Shown in pieces: positions 1-8,567 of a DNA stretch of 64,000 bases. This stretch comes from Limimaricola pyoseonensis. GTDB lineage: Bacteria; Pseudomonadota; Alphaproteobacteria; Rhodobacterales; Rhodobacteraceae. Location of the stretch: the NCBI RefSeq assembly GCF_900102015.1, contig NZ_FNAT01000008.1, forward strand, positions 105,774-169,773, given 5' to 3'. Position 1 is the first letter of the stretch; every line of letters begins with the position of its first letter. The translations under genes were made by a program, and so were the position numbers. The notes below the pieces were generated by a model. The model saw only the letters and a list, made by a program, of their open reading frames with translations, searched no databases and was not told the DNA's origin.

Positions 1-1
1 A

Positions 2-1672
2 CTGCAGATCGCGCAGCGCGGCAACGGCTTCGTGATCGCGGTCTCGGCGCAGTCGACCGACCCGGTCGCCGCCGCCAAGCTCGCCAACGCCACCGCCGGC
101 GCCTATCCGGGCTTCAGCCTCGGCATCAAGGGCGAGGCGATCGAGGAGCAGGTGCAGCTGCTCAGCGACCGGGTCGAGGCGCTCGGCGCCGACGTGCAGC
201 GCGCCGAGACCGCGGTGGTCGATTACGGCGAGAGCGTGATGGGCGCCGATGACGGCGAGCGGCTGTCGCAGCAGATCGCCGAGCTGAACCGCCGGCTGAT
301 CGACGCCGAGGCCGACATCCTGCGCGCCGAGGCGCAGCACGCGAAGGTGCTCGAGGCGGTCTCGCGCGACGGGCCGGTGGCCGCGGCGGCGGTGCTGACC
401 TCGCCGATCCTCGGCCAGCTCAGGGCCGAGCTGTCGCGGCTCCGGATCGAGCGCAGCCGCGCCGGCGCGCAGTTCGGCGCCGACAGCCCGCAGGTCGGCG
501 CCATCGACGCGGTGATCGCGCGGCTCGACGAGGAGATCGGGCTCGAAACCAACCGCATCGTCGCGCAGCTCGATTCGGAGGCCCGCGTGGCGCGCAGCAT
601 CGCCGCCTCGATCGACGCCGAGATCGCCGCGCTCGAGACCCAGCTCTCGGCCAGCACCCGCAGCATGGTCGAGCTGGGCAACCTGCGCCGCATCGCCGAC
701 GCCAACCGCGTCGCCTACGAGCAGTTCCTGCGGCTGGCCACCGAATCGGCGCAGTACAAGGCGCTGCAGCAGCCGACGATCCGCCTGCTCTCCTATGCCG
801 AGGTGCCGCAGAACCCGAGCGCGCCGCGCTACCTGGTGCTGCTGGCCGGCGCCGGCCTCGCGGGCCTGGCGCTGGCGGTCGGGCTGGCTCTGGCGGCCGA
901 GGCGATGAACAACCGCGTCGTGACCGCGGGCCAGCTGCGCGGGCTCTCGGGCCTGCCGGTGATCGGCAGCTTCGGCCGGCTCGGGGCGCTGTCGCGCCGC
1001 CGGATCGAGCCGGTCCTGACCGGCGCCGCCGCGCCGCGCGGCCGGGCGCAGCACCGGCTGCTGGCCGAGGGCCAGCAGGTCGCGACCTTCCTGTCGAGCT
1101 CGTTCGACCGCGCGCGCGCCACGATCTGCGTCACCTCCGCCGTGGCCGGCGAGGGGCGCAGCGTCACCGCGCTGCTGCTGGCGCGCGCCTTCGCGCGCAA
1201 GGGCGAATCGGTGCTGCTGATCGAGGCGGATGGCAGCACGCCGGGCCCGGCCGTGCCGCCGCCCGAGGCCGACCCCGAGCTGAGCGCGCCGATCGTCGCC
1301 ACCCGCGCCGGCTTCGACCGGCTGGCGCTGAGCGAGCTGGTCTCGGCCGATGCCAGCGCCCTGTCGGAGCGCTGGAAGGCGACGCTGATTGAGAATCTCG
1401 CCCGCGACTACCAGTACATCGTGATCGACGCCGCGCCGGCGCTGGCCTCCAGCGGCGGCCTCGGCTTCGTCAACGAGGCCGACGCGATCGTGGTGGCGAC
1501 GCGCTGGAACGCCACCGCCCGGCAGGCGGTGGAGGGCTGCGTGCAGCGTCTGCGCGACCTGCATGCCAAGAACATCTACATGGTGCTGACGATGGTGAAC
1601 CGCCGGGCGGAACGCAAATACGAGTATCGCGGCTTTGCCCGCACCCTCAAGACCCGCCGGGTGGCGGCATGA
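2..1672 (+). CDS. EPS chain-length / BY-kinase-like transport protein (GumC/ExoP type), 5' partial
   Basis: The frame is open from base 2, so the start lies outside the window. The visible part has a long periplasmic coiled coil (about bases 120-780), a transmembrane segment near 835-900 and a cytoplasmic P-loop domain after about 1080. This is the Wzz plus BY-kinase layout of inner-membrane EPS co-polymerases. The nucleotide site looks weakened: the Walker A reads AGEGRS with Arg for the usual Lys (about 1147-1164), Walker A' reads LLIEAD rather than LLIDxD, and the stretch to Walker B (VIDAAP, about 1423-1440) is short. The C-terminus has only two close tyrosines (KYEYRGF), not a Tyr cluster. 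Its end overlaps the next gene by 4 bases (ATGA). The family is clear; kinase activity is doubtful. Confidence 0.88.
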   Translation: MQIAQRGNGFVIAVSAQSTDPVAAAKLANATAGAYPGFSLGIKGEAIEEQVQLLSDRVEALGADVQRAETAVVDYGESVMGADDGERLSQQIAELNRRLIDAEADILRAEAQHAKVLEAVSRDGPVAAAAVLTSPILGQLRAELSRLRIERSRAGAQFGADSPQVGAIDAVIARLDEEIGLETNRIVAQLDSEARVARSIAASIDAEIAALETQLSASTRSMVELGNLRRIADANRVAYEQFLRLATESAQYKALQQPTIRLLSYAEVPQNPSAPRYLVLLAGAGLAGLALAVGLALAAEAMNNRVVTAGQLRGLSGLPVIGSFGRLGALSRRRIEPVLTGAAAPRGRAQHRLLAEGQQVATFLSSSFDRARATICVTSAVAGEGRSVTALLLARAFARKGESVLLIEADGSTPGPAVPPPEADPELSAPIVATRAGFDRLALSELVSADASALSERWKATLIENLARDYQYIVIDAAPALASSGGLGFVNEADAIVVATRWNATARQAVEGCVQRLRDLHAKNIYMVLTMVNRRAERKYEYRGFARTLKTRRVAA

Positions 1673-2970
1673 GCCGGTCGGCGCGGCGGCTCGGCCCGGT
1701 GCTGATGCCGGTGCTGGTCCCGGTTCTGGGGCCGGTTCTGGGGCTCATGCTCGGGCTCGCGCCCGCCGGGCCGCTGGCGGCGCAGGGCGCGGCCGAGCCG
1801 GTCGCGGCGACCGAGGCCGCCGAGTACCAGCTCGGCCCCGAGGACGTGCTGGCGCTGCGGGTGGTGACCTGGGACGAGGCGCGCGCCAGCTACCAGCCGA
1901 TGGAGGGTCTGGCCGGGGAGTACCGCGTCTCGGCCGGCGGTACGGTGTCGCTGCCGGTGGTCGGGCGGATCAGCGCCTCGGGGCTGACCCTGCAGGCGCT
2001 GAGCGAGGCGGTCTCCGCCGGGCTCAAGGCGCAGGCCGGCCTCTACCAGCCGCCGGTGGTCTCGCTCGAGATCGCCGCCTACCGGCCGTTCTACATCTCC
2101 GGCGACGTCACCGATCCGGGCGCCTATGCCTGGCGGCCGCGGCTGACCGCGAGCAAGGCGCTGGCGCTGGCCGGCGGGCTCTACCGCAACGGCCGCGGCG
2201 GCGCCCAGGCCGAGGGCGAGCAGCTGCGCGAGATCAGCTCGCTGCGCAGCGTCCAGGTCGAGCTGGTGCGGCTCCTGGCGCGCGCGGCCCGGCTCGAGGC
2301 GGAGCTGGCCGATGCCGAGGCGATCACCTTCCCGCCCGGCCTCAGCCACCCCGACGGCGCCGTGGCGGTCGAGCGGATCAAGGCCGAGGAGCGGGCGATC
2401 TTCGATCTGCGCGCCGAATCCTTCGCCCGGGCCGAGGCCTCGAGCGAGGCGCTGATCGCGCTGCACGAGACCGAGCTCGCCGGCCTGAACGGCAAGCTCG
2501 AGGGCCATGAGCGCCAGCTCGCGATCATGCGCGAGCAGGTCGAGCGGCTGCGCGGGCTCGTCGAGCGCGGCACCGTGGTCGCCAACCGGCTGGTCGATGC
2601 CGAGCGCACCCTGACCGACCTCGCCGCCGAGGAGCTCGACTTCAACACCGCGATCTTCCGCGCCCGCCAGCGCATCGGCGAGACCGAGCGCGACCTGCTG
2701 CAGGCGCGCGACAACCGCGGCCGCGAGGTGCTGACCCAGCTGCAAGAGACCCGGCGCGGCATCGAGCTTGCGACCAAGCGCGAGGCGATGCTGATCGGGC
2801 TGGCCGCGGCCAGCGGCACCCGGCCGGTCGACCTGCCGGTGGTGACGGAGATGCGGGTGCGCCGCGCCGGCACGCGCGGCACCGAGGTGCTGAGCCTCGG
2901 TCCGGACGACCCGATCCTGCCGGGCGACGTGCTGGAGATTTCCCAGACCCTGCCGATGATCGGCAACTGA
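1669..2970 (+). CDS. exoF: Polysaccharide export protein, ExoF-like (Wza/OPX family)
   Basis: A 433-residue secreted protein. The signal peptide covers about residues 1-38 with many Leu/Val/Pro. It is followed by a polysaccharide-export domain starting at YQLGPEDVL (about 52-60) and a beta-grasp region containing VVGRISASG and RPFYISGDVTDPGAY. From about residue 175 to 370 it is a long coiled coil, and it ends in a short beta-rich segment with GDVLEI. This long form with a coiled coil resembles rhizobial ExoF rather than short Wza. It probably forms the periplasmic/outer-membrane export path with the co-polymerase encoded just upstream, which it overlaps by 4 bases. The symbol is by similarity; the exact polymer is not known. 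Confidence 0.85.
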   Translation: MSRSARRLGPVLMPVLVPVLGPVLGLMLGLAPAGPLAAQGAAEPVAATEAAEYQLGPEDVLALRVVTWDEARASYQPMEGLAGEYRVSAGGTVSLPVVGRISASGLTLQALSEAVSAGLKAQAGLYQPPVVSLEIAAYRPFYISGDVTDPGAYAWRPRLTASKALALAGGLYRNGRGGAQAEGEQLREISSLRSVQVELVRLLARAARLEAELADAEAITFPPGLSHPDGAVAVERIKAEERAIFDLRAESFARAEASSEALIALHETELAGLNGKLEGHERQLAIMREQVERLRGLVERGTVVANRLVDAERTLTDLAAEELDFNTAIFRARQRIGETERDLLQARDNRGREVLTQLQETRRGIELATKREAMLIGLAAASGTRPVDLPVVTEMRVRRAGTRGTEVLSLGPDDPILPGDVLEISQTLPMIGN

Positions 2971-3002
2971 GCCCGGCCCGGGAACGGGGCGCAGGGCTGG
3001 TC

Positions 3003-3034
3003 GCGGGGCGGCCGGGGCGACCCGGCCGCCCCGC
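3003..3034. terminator. Bidirectional hairpin between convergent genes
   Basis: Perfect 14-bp GC stem (3003-3016 with 3021-3034) and a GCGA tetraloop, lying between the exoF-like stop at 2970 and the stop of the minus-strand GH16 gene at 3041. There is no long T-tract, so strength as an intrinsic terminator is uncertain. Confidence 0.6.
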
Positions 3035-3040
3035 CCGGTT

Positions 3041-3919
3041 TCAGCTGCCGTTCAGCAGGTCGCTGCACTGGCCCTGGCTGCCGCCGGCCGGCACGAAGGA
3101 CACGCATTGCAGCAGCGCCTCGCCCGAGGCGTCCTCGGGCGCGTTGCCCGACCAGTAGGTCTGGTTCTGACCGCCGGCCCAGAGGTCGACATAGATCTTG
3201 GCCGGCGGTTGCGGCACCTCGTCGGCCCCCTCGAGCCGGAAGATCTCGGTCTCGCCGGCATACCAGACCAGCCGCTCCGGGCTCCATTCGAAGGCGTAGA
3301 GCCGCGGCCGGTCGGCGGCGTCGAAGCCGAGCTTGAGCCAGGGCGGCTCCTCCAGCGGCGCGCCGTCGATGAAGCGGTTGACGTAGACCCGGTTGGTGTC
3401 GCGGCCGAGGAACTCGATGTCGATCTCGCGCTGCGGATCGCCGAAATGCGGCCCGGTATAGACGTAGAAGGCGGTGATCAGGCCGCGCCCGCTGGCCGGG
3501 CGCAGGATCACCTCGTAGCGGCCATGGCCGTACCAGCCGCGCCGCTGCAGCTGGCCGCTGGTGAAGGGCTTGGAGGTCTTGCCGGCGCGCATCAGCGCGC
3601 CGTCATCGGCGGCGATCGCCTCGGGCGCGACGCGGTCCTCCGCCTCGGTCGGGCGCAGCGCGAAGCGCAGGCCGCCCTCCTCCTGCGTCAGCCCGTCATT
3701 GCGCCAGCCGGTCCGGAACCAGTCGGCCGGGTGGTCGTACTGCGCCACCCACCAGTTGGCGTCGAGCCCGGTGATCGGAAAGACGCTGCGGAACGGCACG
3801 CCGGGCTGTCGTTCGCGCGCCGCGCCGGGTGGCGCCGCGGCCATCAGGCCGCAGGCCACGGCCAGCGCCAGCAGGGCGGACCCGGAGCGGGACCACCGGG
3901 GAAGGGCGGTTATCGGCAT
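3041..3919 (-). CDS. exoK: Secreted GH16 beta-glycanase, ExoK-like
   Basis: Glycoside hydrolase family 16. The active-site signature is present as EIDIEF (about residues 133-138), which supplies the nucleophile and acid/base glutamates. The signal peptide is PRWSRSGSALLALAVACGLM-like, followed by AAAPPGAARE. I start at the ATG at 3919 (292 residues), because a GGGAG lies 10 bases upstream and the start is 4 bases after the previous gene's stop; the ATG at 3940 would add 7 residues. The family cuts beta-1,3/1,4 glucans, and ExoK of Sinorhizobium trims nascent succinoglycan. Here it sits behind a sulfotransferase and next to export genes, so trimming of the locus's own polymer is a reasonable inference. 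Confidence 0.85.
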   Translation of the reverse strand: MPITALPRWSRSGSALLALAVACGLMAAAPPGAARERQPGVPFRSVFPITGLDANWWVAQYDHPADWFRTGWRNDGLTQEEGGLRFALRPTEAEDRVAPEAIAADDGALMRAGKTSKPFTSGQLQRRGWYGHGRYEVILRPASGRGLITAFYVYTGPHFGDPQREIDIEFLGRDTNRVYVNRFIDGAPLEEPPWLKLGFDAADRPRLYAFEWSPERLVWYAGETEIFRLEGADEVPQPPAKIYVDLWAGGQNQTYWSGNAPEDASGEALLQCVSFVPAGGSQGQCSDLLNGS

Positions 3920-3923
3920 CGCG

Positions 3924-4613
3924 TCAGTACTCCCATCCATGCAGTGCGATCTCGTCGGCGAAGGCGTGCTCGATCAGCCGCCGCTGCGCGGGCGCGAAGA
4001 CCTCGCGATGCGACCGCCGGTCGGCGCGCAGCCCGGCCTTGGCCCGCGGCAGCCCCTCGAAGGGCAGCCCGAGCTCCTCCATCAGCTCGGCCAGCGCCTC
4101 GGCCAGCCGGTCATAGGGCAGCACCCGGTCGACGATCACCCGGCCGTCCGCGTCGCAGTAGAACGGCGCGTTGCGGCAGAACACGCCCTTGGCGAGGTAG
4201 CCGTCGAGCGTCAGGCCGGGGTCGTGGTGGCGGTGCCAGTCGGCGTTGCGGAACATGTGGTAATGCGACAGCGTCTTGTCCCACGGATTGCGCTCGACGC
4301 AGAAGGTCAGGTAGCCGTCCCAGACCCGCGCCGGCAGCCGCGCCCGCGCGAAGCGCGCCGGGATGTGGTTGTAGAAGCGCCTGGCCTGCGCCAGCTCGCG
4401 CAGGTTCTTCGACAGGTCGGCGCGCGAGCGCACCCCGCGCCACGGCGCGAACAGGCCGCGCCAGTTGCGCGGCGCGTGATCCTCGACCGGCGGGAAGATC
4501 GGCGTCACGACGTCCTCGGGGCCGCAATGCCGCGCCAGCGCCTGCTCGATGCTGGTGCCTGCGGTCTTCAACGTCTTGACGAAGATGAATCTGTGACGAT
4601 GCGAAACGATCAT
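3924..4613 (-). CDS. Sulfotransferase family protein
   Basis: A 229-residue protein whose N-terminus reads HRFIFVKTLKTAGTSIEQAL. This is a PAPS 5'-phosphosulfate-binding loop (KTxKTAGTS) of carbohydrate-type sulfotransferases. A second family feature, FCVERNPWDKTLSHYHMF, gives the 3'-phosphate-binding Arg and the DKxxSxY element. I start at ATG 4613, directly before MIVSHRHRF; an upstream ATG at 4718 would add 35 low-complexity residues without family similarity. It lies between EPS glycosyltransferases and the GH16 gene, with 4 bases to the latter, so it probably sulfates the polysaccharide or a glycolipid. The substrate cannot be read from the sequence. Confidence 0.78.
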   Translation of the reverse strand: MIVSHRHRFIFVKTLKTAGTSIEQALARHCGPEDVVTPIFPPVEDHAPRNWRGLFAPWRGVRSRADLSKNLRELAQARRFYNHIPARFARARLPARVWDGYLTFCVERNPWDKTLSHYHMFRNADWHRHHDPGLTLDGYLAKGVFCRNAPFYCDADGRVIVDRVLPYDRLAEALAELMEELGLPFEGLPRAKAGLRADRRSHREVFAPAQRRLIEHAFADEIALHGWEY

Positions 4614-4789
4614 CGCTGAACCCGAACCATTGACCGGCCCGCGCGAACCGGTGGCGGACTGCGGCCAGCTTAGACCGAGACCGGCGCGCCGGCCAAGGCC
4701 GTCTTGTCCTTGCGTCAATCCTCCCCGGCAACAATACTGAGAGCGAATCGGGTTTGCATGTCGGTGGTGCCAGTGACGGAGAAATGCAG

Positions 4790-5725
4790 ATGACGGATCG
4801 CGACCCGCCCCTGCCTCGCCCCCTGATCACGATCTGCGCCTGCACCTACCGGCGGCCCAAGGGTCTGACGGCGCTGCTGCGCTCGTGCCGGGCGCTGCGC
4901 ACCCGGCCCGATTTCGACCTGCGCTTCGTGGTGCTCGACAATGACGACACGCCCTCCGCCCGCGAGGTGGTGGCGCGCGAGACCCGCGACTTCCCCTGGC
5001 CCTGCCGCTACCTGCACGCGCCCGAGCCTGGCATCCCGGTGGTGCGCAACCGCGCGCTCGAGGCGGCGGGCGAGACCGGCTTCATCGTCTTCGTCGACGA
5101 CGACGAGACGGTGACGCCGGACTGGCTGCTGGCGCTGTGGGACACCCAGCGCGCCACCGGCGCGACCTTCGTGCAGGGGCCGGTGCGGATGCTGGTGCAT
5201 GACGCGCGCGACGAATGGTGGCTCTCGACCCTGTTCTTCCGCCAGCGCCGCTTCGCCGACCGCGCCAAGCGGCAGGAAAGCTGGACCAACAACGTCATCG
5301 TCGATCTCGACTTCGTCGCCCGCACCGGCTGCCGCTTCGAGGAGCGGCTGCGCTATGACGGCGGCACCGACACGCTGTTCTTCCAGGACATCGTGCGCCA
5401 TGGCGGCCGCGGCGCCTATGCCGCCGAGGCCTGGGTCTGCGAGCTGCAGCCCAAGAGCCGCCTGACCTGGCGATGGGCGGTCAACCGGCAGTTCCGCTAC
5501 GGCGCCACGCGGGCGATGACGGTGCGGCTGCGCGAGCCGCCGGGCCGGGCCGCGGCCTATTGCCTCTTGCGCGGCGCCGGCATGGCGGTGGTCGGCACCG
5601 GGCTCCTGGCCAGCGCGGCGCTGCGCGGCCGGGTCGGCATCGCCGACGGCGTGGCGCTGTGGTCGCGCGCCGCCGGGATCGTCTCGGGCATGGCCGGGCT
5701 GCGCAAGCTGGAATACGCGCGGTGA
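4790..5725 (+). CDS. Glycosyltransferase family 2
   Basis: A 311-residue GT-A fold enzyme. The N-terminal motif is ITICACTYRRPKGL, and the DxD-type nucleotide-sugar/metal site is FVDDDETVTPDW (about residues 100-111). A C-terminal amphipathic or membrane-associated stretch follows (about 260-300). I start at ATG 4790 (MTDRDPP) because GGAGA lies 7 bases upstream; ATG 4754 and 4784 are in frame but lack this. The next gene overlaps by 4 bases (GTGA) and is a close paralogue, sharing the LDNDDTPSAR/ADNDDTPSAR and VDDDETV/IDDDETV motifs. The pair probably adds successive sugars of the EPS repeat unit. The sugars are unknown. Confidence 0.88.
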   Translation: MTDRDPPLPRPLITICACTYRRPKGLTALLRSCRALRTRPDFDLRFVVLDNDDTPSAREVVARETRDFPWPCRYLHAPEPGIPVVRNRALEAAGETGFIVFVDDDETVTPDWLLALWDTQRATGATFVQGPVRMLVHDARDEWWLSTLFFRQRRFADRAKRQESWTNNVIVDLDFVARTGCRFEERLRYDGGTDTLFFQDIVRHGGRGAYAAEAWVCELQPKSRLTWRWAVNRQFRYGATRAMTVRLREPPGRAAAYCLLRGAGMAVVGTGLLASAALRGRVGIADGVALWSRAAGIVSGMAGLRKLEYAR

Positions 5726-6642
5726 ACGGCCCGCCCGACATTGAGATCGCGATCTGCACCTTCCAGCGCGAACATGTCGCGACGACGCTGGCATCGCTGG
5801 CGCGGATCGAGCCGCCGGCCGGGCGCCGGGTCGCGGTGATCGTCGCCGACAACGACGACACGCCCTCGGCGCGAGCGCGGGTCGAGGCCTGCGCGCTGCC
5901 CTTTCCGCTGCGCTACATCCACGCGCCGGCGCGCAACATCTCGGTGGCGCGCAACGCCTGCCTCGAGGCCGCCCGCGCGCCGGTGCTGGTCTTCATCGAC
6001 GACGACGAGACCGTGGCCCCGGACTGGCTGGTGACGCTGCTCGCCAAGCAGGCCGAGACCGGCGCCGAGGCGGTGCTGGGCCCGGCGATCTCGGTCTATC
6101 CCGAGACCGCGCCGGGCTGGATGCGGCGCGGCGACTTCCACTCCTCCCGCGCGACCCGCGTGGGCGGCGAGATCCGCACCGGCTACGGCTGCAACACGCT
6201 TCTGATGCGCGAGGCGCCGGCGCTGGCCGGGCTGCGCTTCCGGCACGAGCTGGGCCGCTCCGGCGGCGAGGACACGGTGTTTCTCGCCGAGATGCACCGC
6301 CGCGGCGGCCGCATCGCCTATGCGCCCAAGGCGCGGGTGTTCGAGGTGGTGGCGCCGCATCGCGCCCGGCTGGGCTGGCTGCTGCGGCGCAAGTTCCGCT
6401 TCGGCCAGACCCACGGCCTGCTGCTGCGCGAAACCGGCGCGGGGCAGGGGGTGGCGCGGCTGCGGGCGGTGGCGCTCGCGGCGGCGAAGTCGGCGCTTTC
6501 GCTGGTGCTGTGCGGCCTGAACTTCGCGCGGCCGGTGGCGCGCGCGAAATGGCTGCTGCGCGCGGTGTTCCATGCCGGGGTGGTCTCCAAGCTCACCGGC
6601 GGCCGCGAGGCCGAGCCCTATGGCCGCGACCAGCCGGTCTGA
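5722..6642 (+). CDS. Glycosyltransferase family 2 (tandem paralogue)
   Basis: A 306-residue GT2 starting at GTG 5722, which overlaps the stop of the preceding GT2. It carries IEIAICTFQREHVATTL at the N-terminus, VADNDDTPSAR, the DxD site IDDDETVAPDW and a late GGEDTVFLAEM acceptor-site motif. The similarity to the upstream enzyme in motif order and wording points to a tandem duplication. Its 3' end runs 25 bases into the convergent exoA-like gene (stop at 6618), so both genes use the same DNA at their ends on opposite strands. Confidence 0.88.
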   Translation: MNGPPDIEIAICTFQREHVATTLASLARIEPPAGRRVAVIVADNDDTPSARARVEACALPFPLRYIHAPARNISVARNACLEAARAPVLVFIDDDETVAPDWLVTLLAKQAETGAEAVLGPAISVYPETAPGWMRRGDFHSSRATRVGGEIRTGYGCNTLLMREAPALAGLRFRHELGRSGGEDTVFLAEMHRRGGRIAYAPKARVFEVVAPHRARLGWLLRRKFRFGQTHGLLLRETGAGQGVARLRAVALAAAKSALSLVLCGLNFARPVARAKWLLRAVFHAGVVSKLTGGREAEPYGRDQPV

Positions 6643-7697
6643 GCCATCTGCCACAGGAAACCCGCGCCCCAGGCCGCGTGCATGATCGCCAGCGCCGGCC
6701 CGGCCCAGAGCCCGTGGGCCGCGCGCAGCGCCACGGCGCCGACCAGCGAAGCCGCGGCCAGCGCCGCGAGATAGAGCGCCGCGGGGATCAGCGCCGGCGG
6801 CCAGACCGGCCCCAGCAGCAGCCCGACCGCCAGCAGAACGAGGTTGATCGCAGGCGCCAGCTGCCGCAGCCGCGGCTTCATCCGGTGCTTGGCGACGGTG
6901 CGCGCCCGGCCGCGGCCGTAGTTCCAGTATTGCCGCGCCAGCGCCGCCGGGCCCGGCCGCATCCAGTAATCCAGCCGCAGCCCGGCATCGAGCCAGACCC
7001 GGCCGCCGGCGCGCGCCAGCCGGTGGTCGTACTCGGCGTCCTCGTTGTGGCTGAAGCCGGGGTCGTAGCCGCCGATCCGCCGGAACCAGTCGAGCCGGAA
7101 GCCGGCGTGATGGGCATGATCGACCCAGCCCGAGCGCGCGCCGCCGCGATGCGCCGAGCCGCCGGAGCCGAGCGGCGTGTCGACCGCCCAGGCGGCGGCG
7201 CGGGCGAAGCCGCTTTCGCCGCGCGCGTCGAGCACGCTCGCGACGGAGGCCGCCTCGGGCCGCGCGGCCAGCGCCGCGGCCACCCGGCGCAGATAGCCCG
7301 GCGGGTAGAGCGCATGCGCGTCGCAGCGCACGAGGTAGCGATGCCCCGGCCCGGCCTGCCGCTCTACCGCACGGTTGATCCCGGCCGATTGCAGCCGGCC
7401 GGGGTTGTCGACCAGACGCAGATTGGCGAAGCGCTGCGACAGTTCGGCCACGCGCTCGCGCGTGCCGTCGCGGCTGCCGCCATCGGCGACCACCACCTGC
7501 ACCTCCCGGGCGAAGTCGCAGCCGGCGATCAGCGAGCGCAGGCAGGGTTCGATCCGTGCTGCCTCGTTCAGCGTCGGGATTACCACCATCACCTCGTCGG
7601 GACGGGGGAGCAGATCAGGCAGCGTTTCGGGGGGGATCGGCGGGCCGGCCTCGGACGGATGGGGGGCGGGGACGGCGGGGCTTTGAACAACGGGCAT
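6618..7697 (-). CDS. exoA: Succinoglycan-type glycosyltransferase ExoA
   Basis: A GT2 enzyme of about 359 residues with MVVIPTLNEAARIEPCLRSL, VVADGGSRDGT, the acceptor/metal site RCDAHALYPPGYL, and the late SHNEDAEYDHRLARAG motif. Three to four hydrophobic segments follow at the C-terminus (about residues 255-345). This layout matches ExoA, which adds the second sugar, a beta-1,3-glucose, during succinoglycan synthesis in Sinorhizobium. I prefer ATG 7697 (MPVVQSP); the reading frame stays open to ATG 7772, and neither has a strong ribosome-binding site. It is convergent with, and overlaps by 25 bases, the upstream GT2 on the other strand. Confidence 0.82.
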   Translation of the reverse strand: MPVVQSPAVPAPHPSEAGPPIPPETLPDLLPRPDEVMVVIPTLNEAARIEPCLRSLIAGCDFAREVQVVVADGGSRDGTRERVAELSQRFANLRLVDNPGRLQSAGINRAVERQAGPGHRYLVRCDAHALYPPGYLRRVAAALAARPEAASVASVLDARGESGFARAAAWAVDTPLGSGGSAHRGGARSGWVDHAHHAGFRLDWFRRIGGYDPGFSHNEDAEYDHRLARAGGRVWLDAGLRLDYWMRPGPAALARQYWNYGRGRARTVAKHRMKPRLRQLAPAINLVLLAVGLLLGPVWPPALIPAALYLAALAAASLVGAVALRAAHGLWAGPALAIMHAAWGAGFLWQMAQTGWSRP

Positions 7698-7797
7698 GGC
7701 ACTGGCACACAAGGACTGTCGCAAAAGGGCTGTCACGTCGCCCCATGCTAGCCGCCTCCCGGCCGCCGGCAAAGCCCGGTCTGCGGGGGCTGCGGGG

Positions 7798-8052
7798 TCA
7801 GCGCCGGCTGCGGTGCGCCAGCGCCAGCACGGCGAGGGTCAGCGCCGCGCCGATCACGCCGTGCAGCGGCACCGCCCACCACAGCGAAAGACCGGCGGCG
7901 TGCAGCAGCCACAGCGCGGCGACGAGCGAGACCGGCAGCGTCGCCAGCGCCACGGCGATCGGGCTGGACAGCCAGCGCGGCTGACCGATCCGGTCCCGGC
8001 TGACGAAGTTCTGCGCCCCTGCCTTGCGGCCTTGCTGCTTTGCGACCTGCAC
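7798..8052 (-). CDS. Small two-helix membrane protein
   Basis: An 84-residue protein with a basic N-terminus and two hydrophobic segments (about 30-52 and 57-77). It ends in RSRR. I do not recognise a family. It is 100 bases upstream of, and on the same strand as, the exoA-like gene, so the two may be co-transcribed from the AT-rich region to the right. The codon pattern follows the neighbours, but its small size keeps confidence moderate. Confidence 0.5.
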   Translation of the reverse strand: MQVAKQQGRKAGAQNFVSRDRIGQPRWLSSPIAVALATLPVSLVAALWLLHAAGLSLWWAVPLHGVIGAALTLAVLALAHRSRR

Positions 8053-8567
8053 CCGTGATCTCCTTGCTGGGTTGGTCCGACGCTAGCGATTCCGCGGCGC
8101 CCGGACAATGGAGCCTTGCGGCCTGTCGGCGCCGAACCGCTGCTGGATAGGCAACCGTCGGCCCGGCGCGCCGGTTCCCGCGGCGATCGGCCATATAAAC
8201 AATTAGATCTATATTGGTGATCAAATTTCAACCAGAAATTACATGGCCATTATTAACAATGTCTTACCCAATGACTCGCGGCCGTTTTCGGCAATTGAAC
8301 ACACAAACCACCTAACTTTAAAGATGTACTTAATATTGCACAGATTTCTTGCTCAATCGGCGGAAGCTGGCGTAAGATGAATTCGGGATCCGAGCGGGCG
8401 GCCCAATTCCAGTCCGCCACCCCGTGAACGGCTCGCCGTTCTGCAGGCCGCGCGGTTGCGGCGCGCAAAGCGGCGGACCCCTTTTGGTATTGGCCCGGCC
8501 CCGGGCCGATCTGTGCCTGATGCCCGTCGGGGCATCACCTTGTGTTTAACTAGTACGGAATGTCGCC
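8053..8567. promoter_or_regulatory. AT-rich divergent control region upstream of exoY
   Basis: A 515-base gap with no convincing gene between the small membrane protein (minus) and exoY (plus). Positions 8190-8350 are strikingly AT-rich for this genome and contain a TAGATCTA palindrome (8204-8211). The region probably holds divergent promoters and binding sites for EPS regulation, but I cannot assign -35/-10 boxes with confidence. No hairpin large enough for a riboswitch was apparent. Confidence 0.5.
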
